64,000 nt of DNA from Prorocentrum cordatum (GCA_963575745.1 CAUYUJ010018571.1:1-64000); one strand, 5' to 3'; numbered from the stretch's first letter, positions 52,531 to 64,000 are shown. The notes: generated by a model from the letters alone, not told the origin. A program made the numbers and translations.

Positions 52531-54140
52531 AAGTGTGGTCCAATGCTCACCGCGATGTAGCACGCGTGGCACTTGGGCATCCAAGGTTGTGAACACCTGG
52601 GGGTCTGGGGCGGTCGCGGATCTCGTGGAGGGGTGTCAGCCTGGATCAACCTGACAGTTCCAGTGTTTCTTTACAGGTTTTTCCCGCACGCAAGAAAACA
52701 GCATATTAGCAATCGGACTGTTGCAGTGTTTCTTTTAAATCGTTTTCGAAAACAACATCGATCGCAATCTGGATTCGGTTGCGCGGGTTCCACGGGCGAT
52801 TGAGACTGCAAAACGCTCCTACAGAGCACGGCCCCAGCGCCCCCAGCAATCGCTCAGTGCACCACATCTTGGGGCGACGAGGGAACGGCTTCAGTAGTCT
52901 CAGTGGGCCCTGCGTGTCCAGGATCATCATCGGTATGCATTCGGTGCCTCATGGTGCTTTCGGGCTTCTCATAGAACCCCTCGCCTGCCTCTGGACCCGT
53001 TTTTCGGGCTATAGGACACCAGATGGTTCATAGCGGTTCCAATGGTTTTCTGTGGATCCCACCTTCACTCGGCATTCTCGCCCAGTCGTCCCAATGGCCC
53101 GCCGATGGTTCCACGCGGGACCTGAGGACTCATATAGGAGGGGCGTTGCTTCCGTGGAGCGGAGGGGCTCCCAACTGGGGAGTGAAAGTGAGAGGGGGGG
53201 TAGCTTGCAGGGGTCGCAGCAGGGAGGGGGGGAGATGGGGCGTGGGCTTTTGGCAGGGGAGGTCCAAAGCGGGGTGCGAGGGTAGTTAAGGGGGGGCCTC
53301 CCCCTCTCCTGGCGCTGTCTCCCATGGCGCCCTCTCTCGACCGAGGCATATAAACTCATAGAAACATTCACGATCCTCGGCCGTCGATCCCATAGCAGGT
53401 TTTCTTGAGATGTTCAATGCGCGGCCCTCCGGATTCTCCAGCACTTATTTACTGGCCGTTCGTCCTGGATTTTTGGTTGATTGCCCAGGGGCCCAGAGCC
53501 AGCCCCCGATCGGCAAGAACAGTGCAACGTATCCGTCTGGAGATCTTAGATCCCTGACAAAACAACAGGACGTATACTCTGTGCATGTGCATGTGTCTGG
53601 TCAGGATCGGCGCTCCATCCGCCGCAGTCGGCTGCTCTGAGCGGCCGGGCTTCCTCTCCCCTTGTCGCGCTGGGGCTTCTCCTCCTTCTCCTCCTCTTCC
53701 TCCTCCTTGCATTGCGGCCGCAATTTGCATACAGCGTGTCCCATATTGCCACTCCGCCGGAGCAGTCGCCCTCTGCCCAGCCGCCGACGCAAACATGTGT
53801 ATGGTCAGGACAGGTGCATATGGATGGTTGGGGCTCTCCACTGAATATCTCGACCGTCTATTTATCCTCTTCGAGGATGCCGCGGGGTCGCTGAGTCGTT
53901 TTCAAAGCCCGTTCAGCATTTCTTCCGCAGCCCTCGCGGGCCCCGCCCTGGCAGTTTTTCGAGCTGCCTGCAGCCGTGGCGACGAGAATCGCCGATACGC
54001 CCATGCGCTTCCACAGCGAAGGCGTTGACGTCGCCAGCTTCACGTGAGCGCAACGTTTGACGAGCAGACGCCGCGCGACACTCTGATTAGAGCGCCCGCC
54101 CGCAGGGCTTCCACGCGCCCGCTGTTTACTGTGCTGTGCC
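52531..54140. other. Unassigned DNA
   Basis: GAGGGGGG-rich 53180-53310. Frames up to 147 aa lack bias or motifs. Confidence 0.35.
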
Positions 54141-54159
54141 GCAGTCGACGTGAAAAAGG

Positions 54160-54275
54160 GGAGTGGCGGAGGTGGAGGAGGAAGAGGAGGAGGAGGAGGA
54201 GAAAATGGAAAGAGGACGAGGAGGAGGAGGCGGAGGAGGAGGAGGAGGAATGAGGAGGAGGAGAAGAGGAGGTGG
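54160..54275 (+). repeat. (GGA)n tract
   Basis: Purine triplets 5' of the next coil exon. Confidence 0.85.
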
Positions 54276-54370
54276 AGGATGTGGAAACGTCGTCGCCCTC
54301 TTCGTAGAGGCTCCGAGGCGTGCCCGGGTCCCTTGGCGCCGCCCTCCCCCCGCCCTGGTCTGCCCGCCAG

Positions 54371-54489
54371 GAGCGCCAGCAGAACGCGGTAGCGGTGCGG
54401 CGCGCGGAGGAGGAGGCGAGGCGCAGGATCGACGAGGAGGTCGCCCAGCGGAGGCTGGCATTTTGCGGGGCTCGGTGCCCGAGGGAGGG
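54371..54489 (+). CDS. Exon candidate of a coiled-coil protein
   Basis: CTGCCCGCCAG acceptor (AG 54369-54370), then phase-0 ERQQNAVAVRRAEEEARRRI and DEEVAQRRLAFCGARCP. High GC3. A donor GGGAGGG|GTGTGT is possible at 54490, at the start of the GT repeat; a GC donor at GAG|GCTGGC (~54453) would end the exon within the coil. Confidence 0.6.
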
Positions 54490-54494
54490 GTGTG

Positions 54495-54735
54495 TTAGTG
54501 TGTGTGTGTGCGTGTGTGTGTGCGCGTGTGTGTGTGTGCGTGTGTGTGTGCGTGTGTGTGTGTGTGTGTGTGTGCGTGTGTGTGTGTGTGTGTGTGCGTG
54601 TGCGTGTGCGTGTGCGTGTGCGTGTGCGTGTGCGTGTGCGTGTGCGTGCGCGTGCGCGTGCGTGTGCGTGCGCGTGCGTGTGCGTGTGCGTGTGCGTGTG
54701 CGTGTGCGTGTGCGTTTGCGTTTGCGTGAAGGAGG
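54495..54735 (+). repeat. (GT)n/(GTGCGT)n tract
   Basis: GT dinucleotides and GTGCGT hexamers right at the 3' side of the coil exon; complementary in type to the CACACG tract at 37690. Confidence 0.95.
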
Positions 54736-54991
54736 GAGGGTCGGAGGGTGACAGGACACCGCGGGGGCGGCCAAGGAGAGGGGTGATGACGTGACTGGGG
54801 GGGGATTTCGTGGCCTCGGCCATGATATTTTCTGGCCTTTCGGGCCCCCTCGTCTTGCTTCAATGCGTCCCTGGGGCCCTCCGGGGCCGCGCGCGCACCT
54901 CTCGCCATGATCTGCGACCTTCCCCCCCTTTGGACGCCCCTGCCTTGGACGCCCCCGGCCCCCCCGACCCTGCCAAGTCGATTCGGTAATT

Positions 54992-55154
54992 TCAGGAGGG
55001 AAAGAAACACACAGACACAATTAATCGTCGATTCCCCAGAAAATATGGGAAAATATGGGAAGTGGGGGGGAAGACAAAAACCCAGAAAATATAGGAAAAT
55101 ATGGGGAATCTTTTTATTTATGTGTATTTATTTGTGTGTTTGTGGGCCCCTTCA
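54992..55154 (-). mobile_element. 163-bp dispersed element, relative of 7075-7231
   Basis: TCAGGAGGGAAAGAAACACA, ACACAATTAATCGTCGATTC, ATATGGGAAAATATGGGAAG and terminal GGGCCCCTTCA match the 7-kb copy. Flanks carry only a short AATTA-type repeat, not a long target duplication or splice sites. Confidence 0.8.
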
Positions 55155-55248
55155 TAATTGCCTTTCTTCTCCGTTCTCGAGAGGGTGTTGCGGCCCCTCC
55201 TGTTCTTGCGGGCCTGCACCCGCCGGGTCTGGTCCCTGGTCGTGTTCT

Positions 55249-55734
55249 CTACAGGCTGTCTTGCCCAAGGGGGTGTCTGTCGACCCCCGAGAGGGGCCGG
55301 GTAGGCGGGATAGGGTGGGACGGGAGCCACGACGATGCCATAGCAGGCTTCATGCCTCGGGTCTCGATGGCGACGGCGGGCAAGAGCATGTGTCGCGGTG
55401 CCAGTCGCACGACATCGAGCAGGGAGAGCAAGTTGCAAGTGATGTGTTGCACCTCTGTTACGTATCGGGATATCCTGAAGTGCACTTCAGAGTACAGCGC
55501 TGGTGTTATCGTACGACTCCACATCTGAAAGAGCGCGTTCTGTAGACGCCGAGAGAGGGGGTGCCGAATCCATCTTACCACTTTGGTCGTCCATCCTCCT
55601 TCTCCCTTCCCCTTCCTTACTCCTCCCCTCGGCCTTCCTACCTGCTGGAAATGGCAATGCAAACGCAATGCAACGAACCGCAATACAAATGCAAGCCCTG
55701 CCTTTCGCGCGCAGTCAGTCGAGCGTCGCCGCAA
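55249..55734 (-). CDS. Protein-like ORF, 161 aa, unknown
   Basis: Minus-strand frame with VTEVQHITCNLLSLLDVVRL and MLLPAVAIETRGMKPAMASS. Codon bias is weak and a plus frame is also open, so coding is uncertain. Confidence 0.25.
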   Translation of the reverse strand: MRRRSTDCARKAGLAFVLRFVALRLHCHFQQVGRPRGGVRKGKGEGGWTTKVVRWIRHPLSRRLQNALFQMWSRTITPALYSEVHFRISRYVTEVQHITCNLLSLLDVVRLAPRHMLLPAVAIETRGMKPAMASSWLPSHPIPPTRPLSGVDRHPLGQDSL

Positions 55735-55870
55735 GGTGTCGTCGGATTGTCGGAGACTCTCCGACTGATCAAGTATGTCAATTCAAGCACTCACGTCGCG
55801 AACACAAACACGTATTATATCACTTGCAGCTAGCCTGCAAGCCGCGGCCATCAGCTAATGCCTCTGGCGC

Positions 55871-56060
55871 TTGGCTAGCCCCGCGCAGGGCGCTCGCTTG
55901 CGCTTTTTTTCTTTCCGGGAAGTCACGTCACTCTTCAGAAGAGACCCATTTGGGAATGGATATGAACCCTTGCTCAAGCTGCTGGCGGTCAACGGCCATC
56001 GCGTGGTCGTGCCCAACCGCAGTCTTTATGTCGAGAATTCCATATGGGGCGCGTCTCGTC
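55871..56060 (+). other. Short protein-like plus frame
   Basis: Reads GYEPLLKLLAVNGHRVVVPN RSLYVEN. No splice context; merges downstream into a satellite remnant. Confidence 0.25.
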
Positions 56061-56087
56061 ATGTGCAAGGCTACCGAATGGACCCGG

Positions 56088-56172
56088 ATAACCATGCGGA
56101 CGCTACCATTGGGGCCTTCGATGGAGTTCGCTATGGGGCCACGAAGCGTGTGAGGAGTGTGCCACCATGGAC
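56088..56172 (-). repeat. Solo inverted copy of the 24-kb satellite unit
   Basis: Minus strand carries TGGTGGCACACTCCTCACACG, GTGGCCCCATAGCGAACTCC and CGAAGGCCCCAATGGTAGCG, matching the ~89-bp unit at 24140-24920. Confidence 0.75.
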
Positions 56173-57199
56173 CCGAATAGCCAGACGGACGAGGAGCGGA
56201 GGAGAGGCGAGGAGGATAACGAGAAGGGGAAAGGGACACGCGGCGCTGCGTATTCAAAACGGGTGCCCGACTGACAGGAGGGCTGGGAATAAACAGCGCG
56301 GAAATCTTGAATCAACGTTTCCCTGTTTTTTTGTTTTCACAGCGAAGGCCAGCGCGGAGGACAACACAAACAAACACAACACACACAACAAAGTCTTGAC
56401 CCTTCGCGTATCTCCAGACACGATCGCCAAGTGAGTTGCCTTGATGAGGTCAGCGTAGAAGCATGTAGTGCGACGACCGTCTTGGATGCTTTTCGGGGGT
56501 GCGGGGGGGGGGGACGTGTGTTGCATGAGTCATCAAAGGGTAGCTTGGACAGGTCGACCTTGCGCCGTTTTGGCGATAGAAGGGGGTCGTATGTGGATTT
56601 TGTTTGACAGATGTTGACCTGCCACGGTTGCGTCATCGGGAAGGTTTTTTTTCACCACCATGTTGCCAATGTTTTTCCGAACGGGCTTAGAACAAACCAT
56701 CATATCATATTGTCCAGGTTGAGAAAGGAGGGGGTGGAGGAGGAGAAGGAGGAGGAGGAGGCGGAGATGGGGGCGGAGGAGGAGGAGGGGGAGGAGGAGG
56801 GGGAGGGGAAGGGGTAGGGGAGGGGATGGAGGAAGTCTATGCGGCCCTGTGTGTGTAACTCGTTGCTAATGCCGTACCCGAGCGGGTTTAGAAACAGGAG
56901 CAGCTTATCATATTGCAGTGGACGGGAGAGGTGGAAGAGGAGGAGGAGGTGGAGGAGGCGGAGTAGGCGAAGGAAGAGGAGGGAGAGGTGTACGAGCTAA
57001 TAACAACATATTGGGCGCTGTGACGGCTTCGTCCCCCTCCCTCCCAGGCCCAGGGGAGCGGGTAGGGAGGGGGGTCAAGACACCCTCCTAGATAGCAAGC
57101 CGTCTAGCTCACTCCCACCCGCCCTCGCAACACATAAGTAACACCCGAGTCTCAGCATGGTCAGCGGTCGTCTTTGGATGGGCCGCTACTGGGAATCAA
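56173..57199. other. Unassigned DNA with (GGA)n tracts
   Basis: Purine triplets 56725-56825 and 56930-56990. No supported exon. Confidence 0.5.
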
Positions 57200-57214
57200 A
57201 ACCAAGCTCATGTG

Positions 57215-57420
57215 CGCGACGTTGGGGCGAGGTGCGCGACGCGTGCCAGGCGCGCCGCGCTCGCCAGGCACCCCTTGGGCCCGAGCATGCCAGGCACGCC
57301 TGCTGCGCCAGATTCGCCACGTGCCTCCGCGTGCGCCAGGTGTGCCGCATACTCCAGTCGCGCCAGGTGCGCCACGTTCGGGGCACGTGCAGAGTGTGTC
57401 AGGTGTGCCTGCGCACGTGA
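57215..57420 (+). repeat. Degenerate GCGCCAGGCGCGCC words
   Basis: CGCCAGGCACC, CGCCAGATTCGCC, CGCCAGGTGCGCC at 10-20 bp spacing. Confidence 0.6.
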
Positions 57421-58920
57421 CAGCACACATCGGGAAGCACATTGGCCCCACCATCCATGTCGAAAACCCATGCTCATCATTGTGTCTGGTGGGTCTGCGC
57501 ACAGCAGACCATACGCCACCACTTCTCGCGTGGTGGCCGCGCACGATCCAGTTTTAGCCGCGAGGTGCATGTTGGATTGTTTTTTTGTCAGGGATGGTAA
57601 CCCTGCGCGCAGCAGGCAATACGCTCACACCCCCGCCGTCCCTGTCAAGAACCAAAACAAAGTGCTTCCAGACCCCAGGCTTTGCCCCAGAGTATACTTT
57701 GTACTGTTTTTTTGACAGGCACGGTGGGGACTGCCCTCATGGGGTCCTCACTGTTCCTGATTGGCTGCCGGTCGCCTTGGGGAAGGGGTGTGTATTTATA
57801 GGGAACAGTGATACGCTCGAGAGCAGCCGAGTTGCACAGGCAGTGAAACGCGAGGAATACGATTGTATTAGGCTGCGCACCGTACTCGCCCCAGTCCAGC
57901 TCGAATAGCCACGTTGTGAACATCCCACGGGGCCCAGACGGCACACACTATGAATCAAGCACGACGTCAAGAGAGGAGGCCCAGGAGGAGGAAGGATCAC
58001 GGTAAAGAGGGTGAGGAACGGAGGCGGAGGAATTATTGGACGCTTCAACCCAGAAGCATTCCTAGTTCAAGTGAGCTTGTATTGGGTCATATTTCTGCTG
58101 GGCTCCCTGCGGAGCAGGTCTTCCGTTTCTTCGGCCGCCCGCCGTCTTCCTGGGTCCTGTTCGTCCGCCCGCCGTCATCTCGGGTCCTTTCTTTTCTTCC
58201 ATTTTCCGTCTCCGTTAACGGTAAAACGATGCTATACACATTGATGGTTTTGGGAGCTTCGTTGGTCGAAGCCTCTCCGCAATCAGCTCGTGCATGGCGC
58301 CCGCTGCGAGGCGATGTTACCAGCTTATGTGTGCGAGGTTGGTCTTGGGCTTGCACCTTGCTCGGGGGAGATGAGAAAAAAACAACAAACATGAATAGGA
58401 AACAATGAGAATCTCCTCCCCCGAGCAGGGAAAGAATGGGTTGTGGCAGGGAGCTCCGTTAGACAATTCAGCCCCGAGGGCTGGTAGGATTTCACAAGTT
58501 TCTTGGGGATCCAGGACCCCAGTCCAGGGTTACAGAACGGGGTTACGAGAGGATTCCTTTAGCGGGGAGTTACAATAGGATCTTGTGGAATAGTCTAGTA
58601 GGATCTGTTCTGTGGAGGATTGCGATCGCATTTTTCTTGTAGTATGGCTTGCAAGCCGCGTCTAAGAGAGGGAGAGATGGCATGGTCAGGAGGACGAGAT
58701 AAGGGCCAAACAGTGTAAAATAAGGGCGGGGTTGCCACGGCACAAACGATGCGCCCCACGGGCACCCCCTCCTCAATTGCGGGGGGGGGTTTTGGAACCG
58801 CCGCCAGGGGGGGGGGTCCGAACCGCCCCTTACCCTTCAAGGCGGAACGGGTTCGAACTGGAGCTTCCTTGAATTGCAAAGGGTGAAGGGTTTCGAACTG
58901 GCCCCCCGGCCCCTCTGCAA
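57421..58920. other. Unassigned DNA
   Basis: Poly-G near 58782 and 58810. Frames such as 57950-58408 plus show no coding bias. Part of the presumed long intron before the 62.2-kb exon. Confidence 0.35.
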
Positions 58921-58954
58921 CTGACGTCGGCGAGCGCTGGCGAAGGTGCCGGCG

Positions 58955-59110
58955 CCGTCTGGCAACGACGACGACGACGCCGGCGCCGACGCTGTCGACG
59001 ACGGACGACGACGAGGACGAGGAAGACGACGACGACGGCGACGACGGCGACGACTACGACGACGACGCCGCCGCCGACGCAGCGAAGGTGACGTCGTCGC
59101 CGCCGTCGTC
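58955..59110. repeat. (GAC)n triplet tract
   Basis: ACGACGACGACGCCGGCG and GACGACGACGGCGACGACGG triplets. Confidence 0.9.
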
Positions 59111-59144
59111 GTCATCGGCGGCAGCGTCGCCGTCATATTCTCGT

Positions 59145-59660
59145 GCCGGAGCTCTCGCGACAGCCATACAATGCAGCAACAGTGTTCTGGAATTCAATGT
59201 CCCCCCCCTGGCCCGATCCGGCCGCGAGGGCCCGGCCGGCTCGACCGGGTCCGGCCGTTGCGGCTCTCGCGCGCCAGCCGGACGATGCAACACACAGTGC
59301 TCCACTTCTTAACGTCTTCCCCGCCCGGCCCGACCAGACCGTGAGGCCTTTGCCCGGTCGACAAGGCCCTGCCGTTGGGGCTCTCGCGCGCCAGCCGGAC
59401 GCTGCAGCATATTGTTCTCCCTATTTCAATGTCCGACCCGCCCGCCCCGACCCGCCCCTGAGGGCCCTGACCGCTCGACCAGGCCCGGCCGTTCGGGCTC
59501 TCGCGCGCCAGCCGGACGATGCAGCATAGTGTCTTCCATATTTTAACGTCACGCCCGACCCGACCCGACCCGCCCGTGTCGGTCTGGCCAGCTCGACAAG
59601 GCCCGCTTGTTGGGGCTCTCGCGAGCCTACGGGACGCCGCAGTATATCGTAGTCACCCAA
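59145..59660 (+). repeat. ~118-bp tandem repeat, 4-5 copies
   Basis: GGCTCTCGCGCGCCAGCCGG followed by ACGATGCA occurs at about 59262, 59380, 59499, with weaker copies at 59147 and 59616, and CCCGCCCGACCC words between. Confidence 0.85.
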
Positions 59661-60925
59661 ACCCGATCAATATTGCCATTCGGTGCGACGCCCCACCGGG
59701 CTCCGTCATTTACTTTCACAATGGGCATGGTGCCGTGGACATTATTAGAGTTACGTTTCGAATCCAAATAAAAGCGTACCATGCGGGCGCGTGCGCGCGC
59801 GGTCGTTCGGGCGCAAGGCACAGCCCCTTTTCATCATCGATCTCTCCAAACACGTATGACAGTAAGCATATTGCCACTCTAATTGAGGTCGCTGGCCAGT
59901 TATCTTCGCGCACTCGCGCCAGTGCTCATCAATGCCTTTGTCTGGATGCGCATATGCGCGAATCTACTTGAAAAAAAGGCCTGCCGGAAGGATTCGGCGA
60001 ATGAGGCGATGAGATACCCAGCGTCGGCTTTCTTGTGGCAAGTCAGACTGCGCGGACGCGATGGGGTTCGAAGAATGTGGTGGGTGGGCATGATCGCTGC
60101 GCAACAAGCCAGATGACTACTCCAAGACTTTGAGATTCTTACCTCCCCCTTTAGCCAGGCAGTTCCCGATTTGACCCGAGATACTTCCCATGATTTTTTG
60201 TTACCAATGTCCCAGTTCGTCCCTCCCTCATCAAGGTTTTGAGTGCGAGCCGTGGCCTTCGCGCGGGGGTTGTCGTCGTCGCTCATCGCTCGTCGTCGTC
60301 GCGCACGTGGCCAGCGTTGTCGCCGACGTTGACGCCGTCGTCTTTGGCTCCGCTTGGGCGGTACAGGAACAGAGCGACACCTTTGCGGCAGAAGCCCCTG
60401 AACTGTTTCGCGCTTACACGGATGGGGGGGCACGAAGAGGGGGCATCGTGCGCGAACCAACATATATCGCGGGCGACGTTTCTCCCCCAATCCCCGAGTT
60501 TCGCCCGAAAAGTTTCGCTCAGAAGTCTGGGATAACCTTGGGATGCACCCGAAGGGGGCTATTCGGACGCACCCCTGTCAAGGATGGACAACCCCCCATC
60601 GTATATCCCAGGGTTCGGAACCCCCACGACACCTGGGATAGGGGTCAGCACTTCCCCTGCTAAAATATGCGTATCCGCGGCCTCGTGGGCTGGGCCTAGC
60701 TGCCACCCCGCGGTCACGGGTCGTATTTCGCGGGTGTTGAAGTCGCGGGTCCTCTCCGTGCGACCGCGTATCCACGGGATAGCTCCCCGCAATCCTACAC
60801 CGCGAGGGCGCAGGTGCGGATTTGTCCGCCGTTCGTGAGGCCTTCGTCTTGGTTCGGGGCGATCGACATTGGTACGGAAAGAATGGATACATCGGAGGAA
60901 GGAGAAGCGATACCAACACCAGGGG
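59661..60925. other. Unassigned DNA
   Basis: A GTCGTC cluster lies at 60267-60345. No convincing exon. Confidence 0.35.
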
Positions 60926-61090
60926 GCCCACCTCCAGCGAGGAGGTCCACGATGCCTCCCCGAGCTGGATGCTGGGGATGTCTCGAGCGAGAGGGGGGGA
61001 CCACATCACCAGGGAGACTCCCCTTCGCTCCTCGCACCTCCCCGCCCTGCTGGTGTTGGTGTCGCCTTTCCGTGTTCCCAGTACAAAGAC
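60926..61090 (+). repeat. Dispersed segment, uninterrupted copy
   Basis: CCACCTCCAGCGAGGAGGTC, CACGATGCCTCCCCGAG and GGGGGGACCACATCACCAGG; the 39.37-39.70 kb copy carries a 184-bp insertion at CGATGC. Confidence 0.7.
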
Positions 61091-61319
61091 CGACAATTTT
61101 TCTTGTTCATGTTGAAAAGGGCTTGCTGTCGGTGTCTCTGCGAACGTTGTCCATTTGAGGCAGAAGGCCGTCTGCACAAAAGCGGACACTGTGGGTTTTG
61201 GGCAACAGATGCTATTGGGTATCGTAGCGGTTTGTTGTACTCATTGGGAGAGTCCAAATCCAATGGACTCCGGCCCATCCCGACACCTGGGACTTTGGTC
61301 GTGGGTCAAAAGTTCTCAG

Positions 61320-61850
61320 GTATGTTTCTTCGGGCCTCTTCGGAGCGCCCTCCGGGGCCTCTTGGGAGCATTTTGGGGGCCTCTTCGGGACCTCTTGGGG
61401 TCTCCTGGGGGTCCCTCGGGGCCGAGGGCTCGAAATGTCCGTTCGGGTTCCTCATTTGGTCCCCCTCTTGCGGCCGTCTTTGAGTCCTCTTGGACCGTCC
61501 TGGGTGTCTCTTGGGCCGTCTTGGGACCCTCTTGGTGGCCTCTGGGGCCGTCTTCAGACGATCTTTGGGGCCTCGTGGACCGATTTGGAGCGTCGGGAAG
61601 CCGAAAAGGCGAGAACGCCAAACTCTTTTAAGCTCCTTCAACACCCTAAGGCAAAACAGTGATGTTGGCCCTATGGGGGCCCTCTTGGGAGGCCTCGTGG
61701 AGGCCTCTGGGGGTATCTTGGAGGCCCTTTGGACCGTCTTGGGGCCGTCTTGGGCGTGTTGGGGCGATCTTTCGGCGACCCGGAGAACTCTTGGTGGGGC
61801 TCTCTTGGCCCGTTTTGGAGCTCTCCTGGGCCCCAACAAATCATGCGACA
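61320..61850 (+). repeat. CTTGGGG block with tail
   Basis: Two CTTGGGG stretches with the tail GCGTCGGGAAGCCGAAAAGG, CGAGAACGCC at about 61589 and a ~60-bp linker ending GATGTTGGCCCTATGGGGG. Confidence 0.85.
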
Positions 61851-62200
61851 AATCCCGGGCAAACGCGACACGCCCCAGGAAATGTGTGTATTTGTTTTGC
61901 CTGGGCTTGTTAAGAGACCCGAGGAGAGAGGAGAGAGGACTGAGGCCGAGAGGCTTGGGCAAGGGACTTGAGGACGCGCCCACTCCGTGCCCAGAGGCAC
62001 GGTGGCGTTTTCTGTTTTTTGGGGGGGCGAGCAAAAAAAAGAGTAGCACTGCCACAAGAAGAGGTCAGGGAAGGTCAGATGGAGAAGAACGGGGTGCGGC
62101 CATCCGAAAGCAACATGCAGGCTATGCGGCTATCCGAAGAGGCACGTCGGCGCATATTTTTGTCCCTGGAGGAAGCAGCCACCCGCCGCTGCCTCCCCAG

Positions 62201-62297
62201 AGCGCCAGGCGCGCGGAGGAGGAGCGCCAGGCCGCCGAGGAGGCCCGCGCGCAGGCCCTGCGGCAGGCGGCCCGCCGGGAGCCGCCGACCGCGGGCG
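62201..62297 (+). CDS. Exon candidate of a coiled-coil protein
   Basis: GCTGCCTCCCCAG acceptor (AG 62199-62200), phase-0 SARRAEEERQAAEEARAQAL then RQAARREPPTAG. Donor GGGCG|GTGTCG at 62298 (phase 1). High GC3. The most downstream coil exon in the window. Confidence 0.6.
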
Positions 62298-62464
62298 GTG
62301 TCGACGCCGGCGGGGGGGCGACGGGGCACCTCGGCATCGCTCGGACGTGTGCATTTTTCCTTCGGCGAGGACCATTGAGGATCATTTGGCGAATGAAGCC
62401 ACGCACGATACCGAAGGAAACAGGGAACGGACGTCCGAGCGATGGCCAGACAGGGAGGCACCGA

Positions 62465-62600
62465 ACAGGGGGGCGAGAAGGCGACCAGACCGAGATGGGG
62501 GGGGGGAGGGGGGGAGGGCGAAGGGCGAGGGGAGTGGGGCGGGAGGGGGGAGGCGCGCGAGCTGGAGGGCGCAGAGTGGCGACGGGAGAGCGAAGGTGAG
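62465..62600 (+). repeat. G-rich tract
   Basis: GGGGGGGGAGGGGGGGAGGGC and related runs. No gene. Confidence 0.7.
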
Positions 62601-62614
62601 GTAATGATCATGAT

Positions 62615-62785
62615 ATCCCGCCGCAAGAATATATACATGTGTCTATATGTATATGTATATATATATAGGTACACGTAGATGTGTATAAGTATCTGTACAC
62701 TTAATTGTACTTGTATGTGTGCATGTACACGCATACGTATATGTATATGCACATGTATGTGTCTCTCTCTCTCTCTCTCTTCAGT
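62615..62785 (+). repeat. GTAT/ATGT words and (TC)n
   Basis: ATGTATATGTATATATATAT and a CT run at 62762-62780 ending TCTTCAG. Confidence 0.8.
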
Positions 62786-62879
62786 GCTTCGTCCTCTGCC
62801 GCCGGCCCCCTATTACTAGTGCGGGCGGCTGCGCGGATAGCGCCATGGGTGCTTCCCGTGGCAAGCTTTCGGCAGCGTC

Positions 62880-63265
62880 AGCTGGCCATTGTTGGATATT
62901 TTTGGAAGCCATTTTGGAGCCTCCTGGGCATATATCGTGTCTCTTGGGGGTTCTCCTTGGGGCCTCTTGGGGGTCTCTTGGGCGCCTCTTTGGGCATATT
63001 GGGACCACCTTGGGGCCTCCTGGGGCCCTCTCGGTGCGGAAAGGTAGAGTTTTCGGTTCGTGGACTCTCTGTTAGGCATCTCTTGGGACCGTCTTAGGGC
63101 CCTTTTGGGCCGTGTGGGGCGCTTCTTGGACCGCCTTGGGGCCCTCTTCGGCCGTCTCGGGGGCCCTTTTGGGCTGTCATGGGAGCTTCTAGGGCCGTCG
63201 TTGGGCGATCTTGGGAACCTCTCGGTCCGTCTCGGAGCGTCGGACAGCCGAAAAGGCGTGAAGGC
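62880..63265 (+). repeat. CTTGGGG block with tail
   Basis: Ends with GCGTCGGACAGCCGAAAAGG, CGTGAAGGCC at about 63237. Confidence 0.85.
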
Positions 63266-64000
63266 CACACACCTTCAAACGGTTGGGACCGTCTTCTCCG
63301 TTCGTCTATTCGACCGTTAAGTTTGGCGGCGCCTTCTTGCCAACAATGGGCGGGTTGAGTTACCTGTCGCCGCCAGGCTGGCCCAACTTGGAATCCAGTG
63401 GAGGTCCATGCCAAGAAACACCCTGCTCGCCTCCAGGGTGCCCTGGGCTTCTTGTGTTCCGATGGTCTTGCGATTGAAAGCGTGACGCTCCCACGCCACA
63501 AATGAATGGACGTCCTGGGGTCCCAGGTATGGGTTTCCTGTGGCAGGATTTTTGTGGTAGGGCCCCTACTGTACACCCAGGGGCCCAGCCTGGCAAGGGC
63601 GCCGCCCAACAAACGCCCAAGGCACACGGGTGGAAGGGGGCGGGTTTCGAGCCCAATCCAGGCGCGCACCCTGCTCTGCAGCGCACTCCCAGGGTGCAGC
63701 ACCAGGCGCCAGACCGTTGCGGCACATTCCCTGCGACGTCGCCGTTCGGAGCCTATCCAACATCGGCCACCTGCCAGCCCACGAACCAAGCAGAGCGCAA
63801 CTTGGCAGCGGACCCCACTTCGAACTCCTGCCCGCCAATCAACCAACCAGCCCGCCGGAGAAGGGCAGGGGAAACGGCCTGCTGCTTGCCAGCGCGCGGC
63901 CGTGAGAACCACGGGCTGCACTGCAGCGCGCGGCCGTGAGGATCCGCCTGCCGCACTGCAGCGCACGGCCGCGAGCTGCCATCCGCCGCGCCTCGGAGGC
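63266..64000. other. Unassigned DNA at right edge
   Basis: CGCGGCCGTGAG and CACTGCAGCGCGCGGCCG repeat two to three times at 63893-63975. Frames on both strands are long, but codon bias is inconsistent. Confidence 0.4.

Overview
The window looks like nuclear DNA of a dinoflagellate-type protist. It is very GC-rich and crowded with micro- and minisatellites. Coding-like stretches are short, strongly G/C at third codon positions, and separated by long non-coding DNA. Many sit directly behind pyrimidine tracts ending in AG, as an intron-rich eukaryotic gene would. There are no bacterial-style operons, rRNA, tRNA or CRISPR signals, and I did not see the canonical dinoflagellate spliced-leader sequence. 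The species cannot be named from sequence alone. One 100-base run of N (38189-38288) is a scaffold gap inside a CA/CACG repeat. Most long open frames in the window are repeat artefacts.

Layout. 1-2080 is a ~101-bp minisatellite. 2.7-7.5 kb holds a small inverted-repeat element and plus-strand exon candidates, including two that together resemble a fibronectin type III domain. 7.8-16.5 kb is mainly degenerate CTTGGGG-type blocks, a GGT-triplet tract and 1.1 kb of ATGT/ATGC tetranucleotides. 17.2-22.4 kb carries two diverged copies of a composite repeat. 24.1-24.9 kb is an ~89-bp satellite. 27.1-30.4 kb is a tandemly duplicated module of leader, 102-bp array and trailer; a diverged relative lies at 50.36-51.3 kb. 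30.4-31.2 kb is GAT/GAG repeat and 37.7-38.95 kb is CA/CACG repeat. 42.8-47.5 kb holds decayed coding sequence plus one small intact minus-strand ORF of different base composition. 54.5-54.7 kb is a GT/GTGC tract. The right end returns to CTTGGGG blocks and unassigned DNA.

Genes. From about 16.65 to 62.3 kb, ten plus-strand exon candidates encode Glu/Arg/Ala/Gln-rich coiled coil, mostly starting in phase 0, and one also encodes a hydrophobic segment. The simplest reading is one very large, intron-rich coiled-coil gene, but several genes with similar coils are possible. One of these exons (39071-39155) is interrupted by a 161-bp inverted-repeat element with an exact 8-bp target duplication; a 159-bp relative lies at 16054-16212. 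Another element (7075-7231) is flanked by a 13-bp duplication that would create GT-AG splice sites on the minus strand. These elements resemble introners (transposon-derived introns) or MITEs. Other coding remnants include a minus-strand coiled-coil gene at 34.9-36.4 kb broken by an in-frame stop, a multi-frame decayed region at 42.9-44.05 kb, and a decayed minus-strand region at 46.06-46.7 kb.
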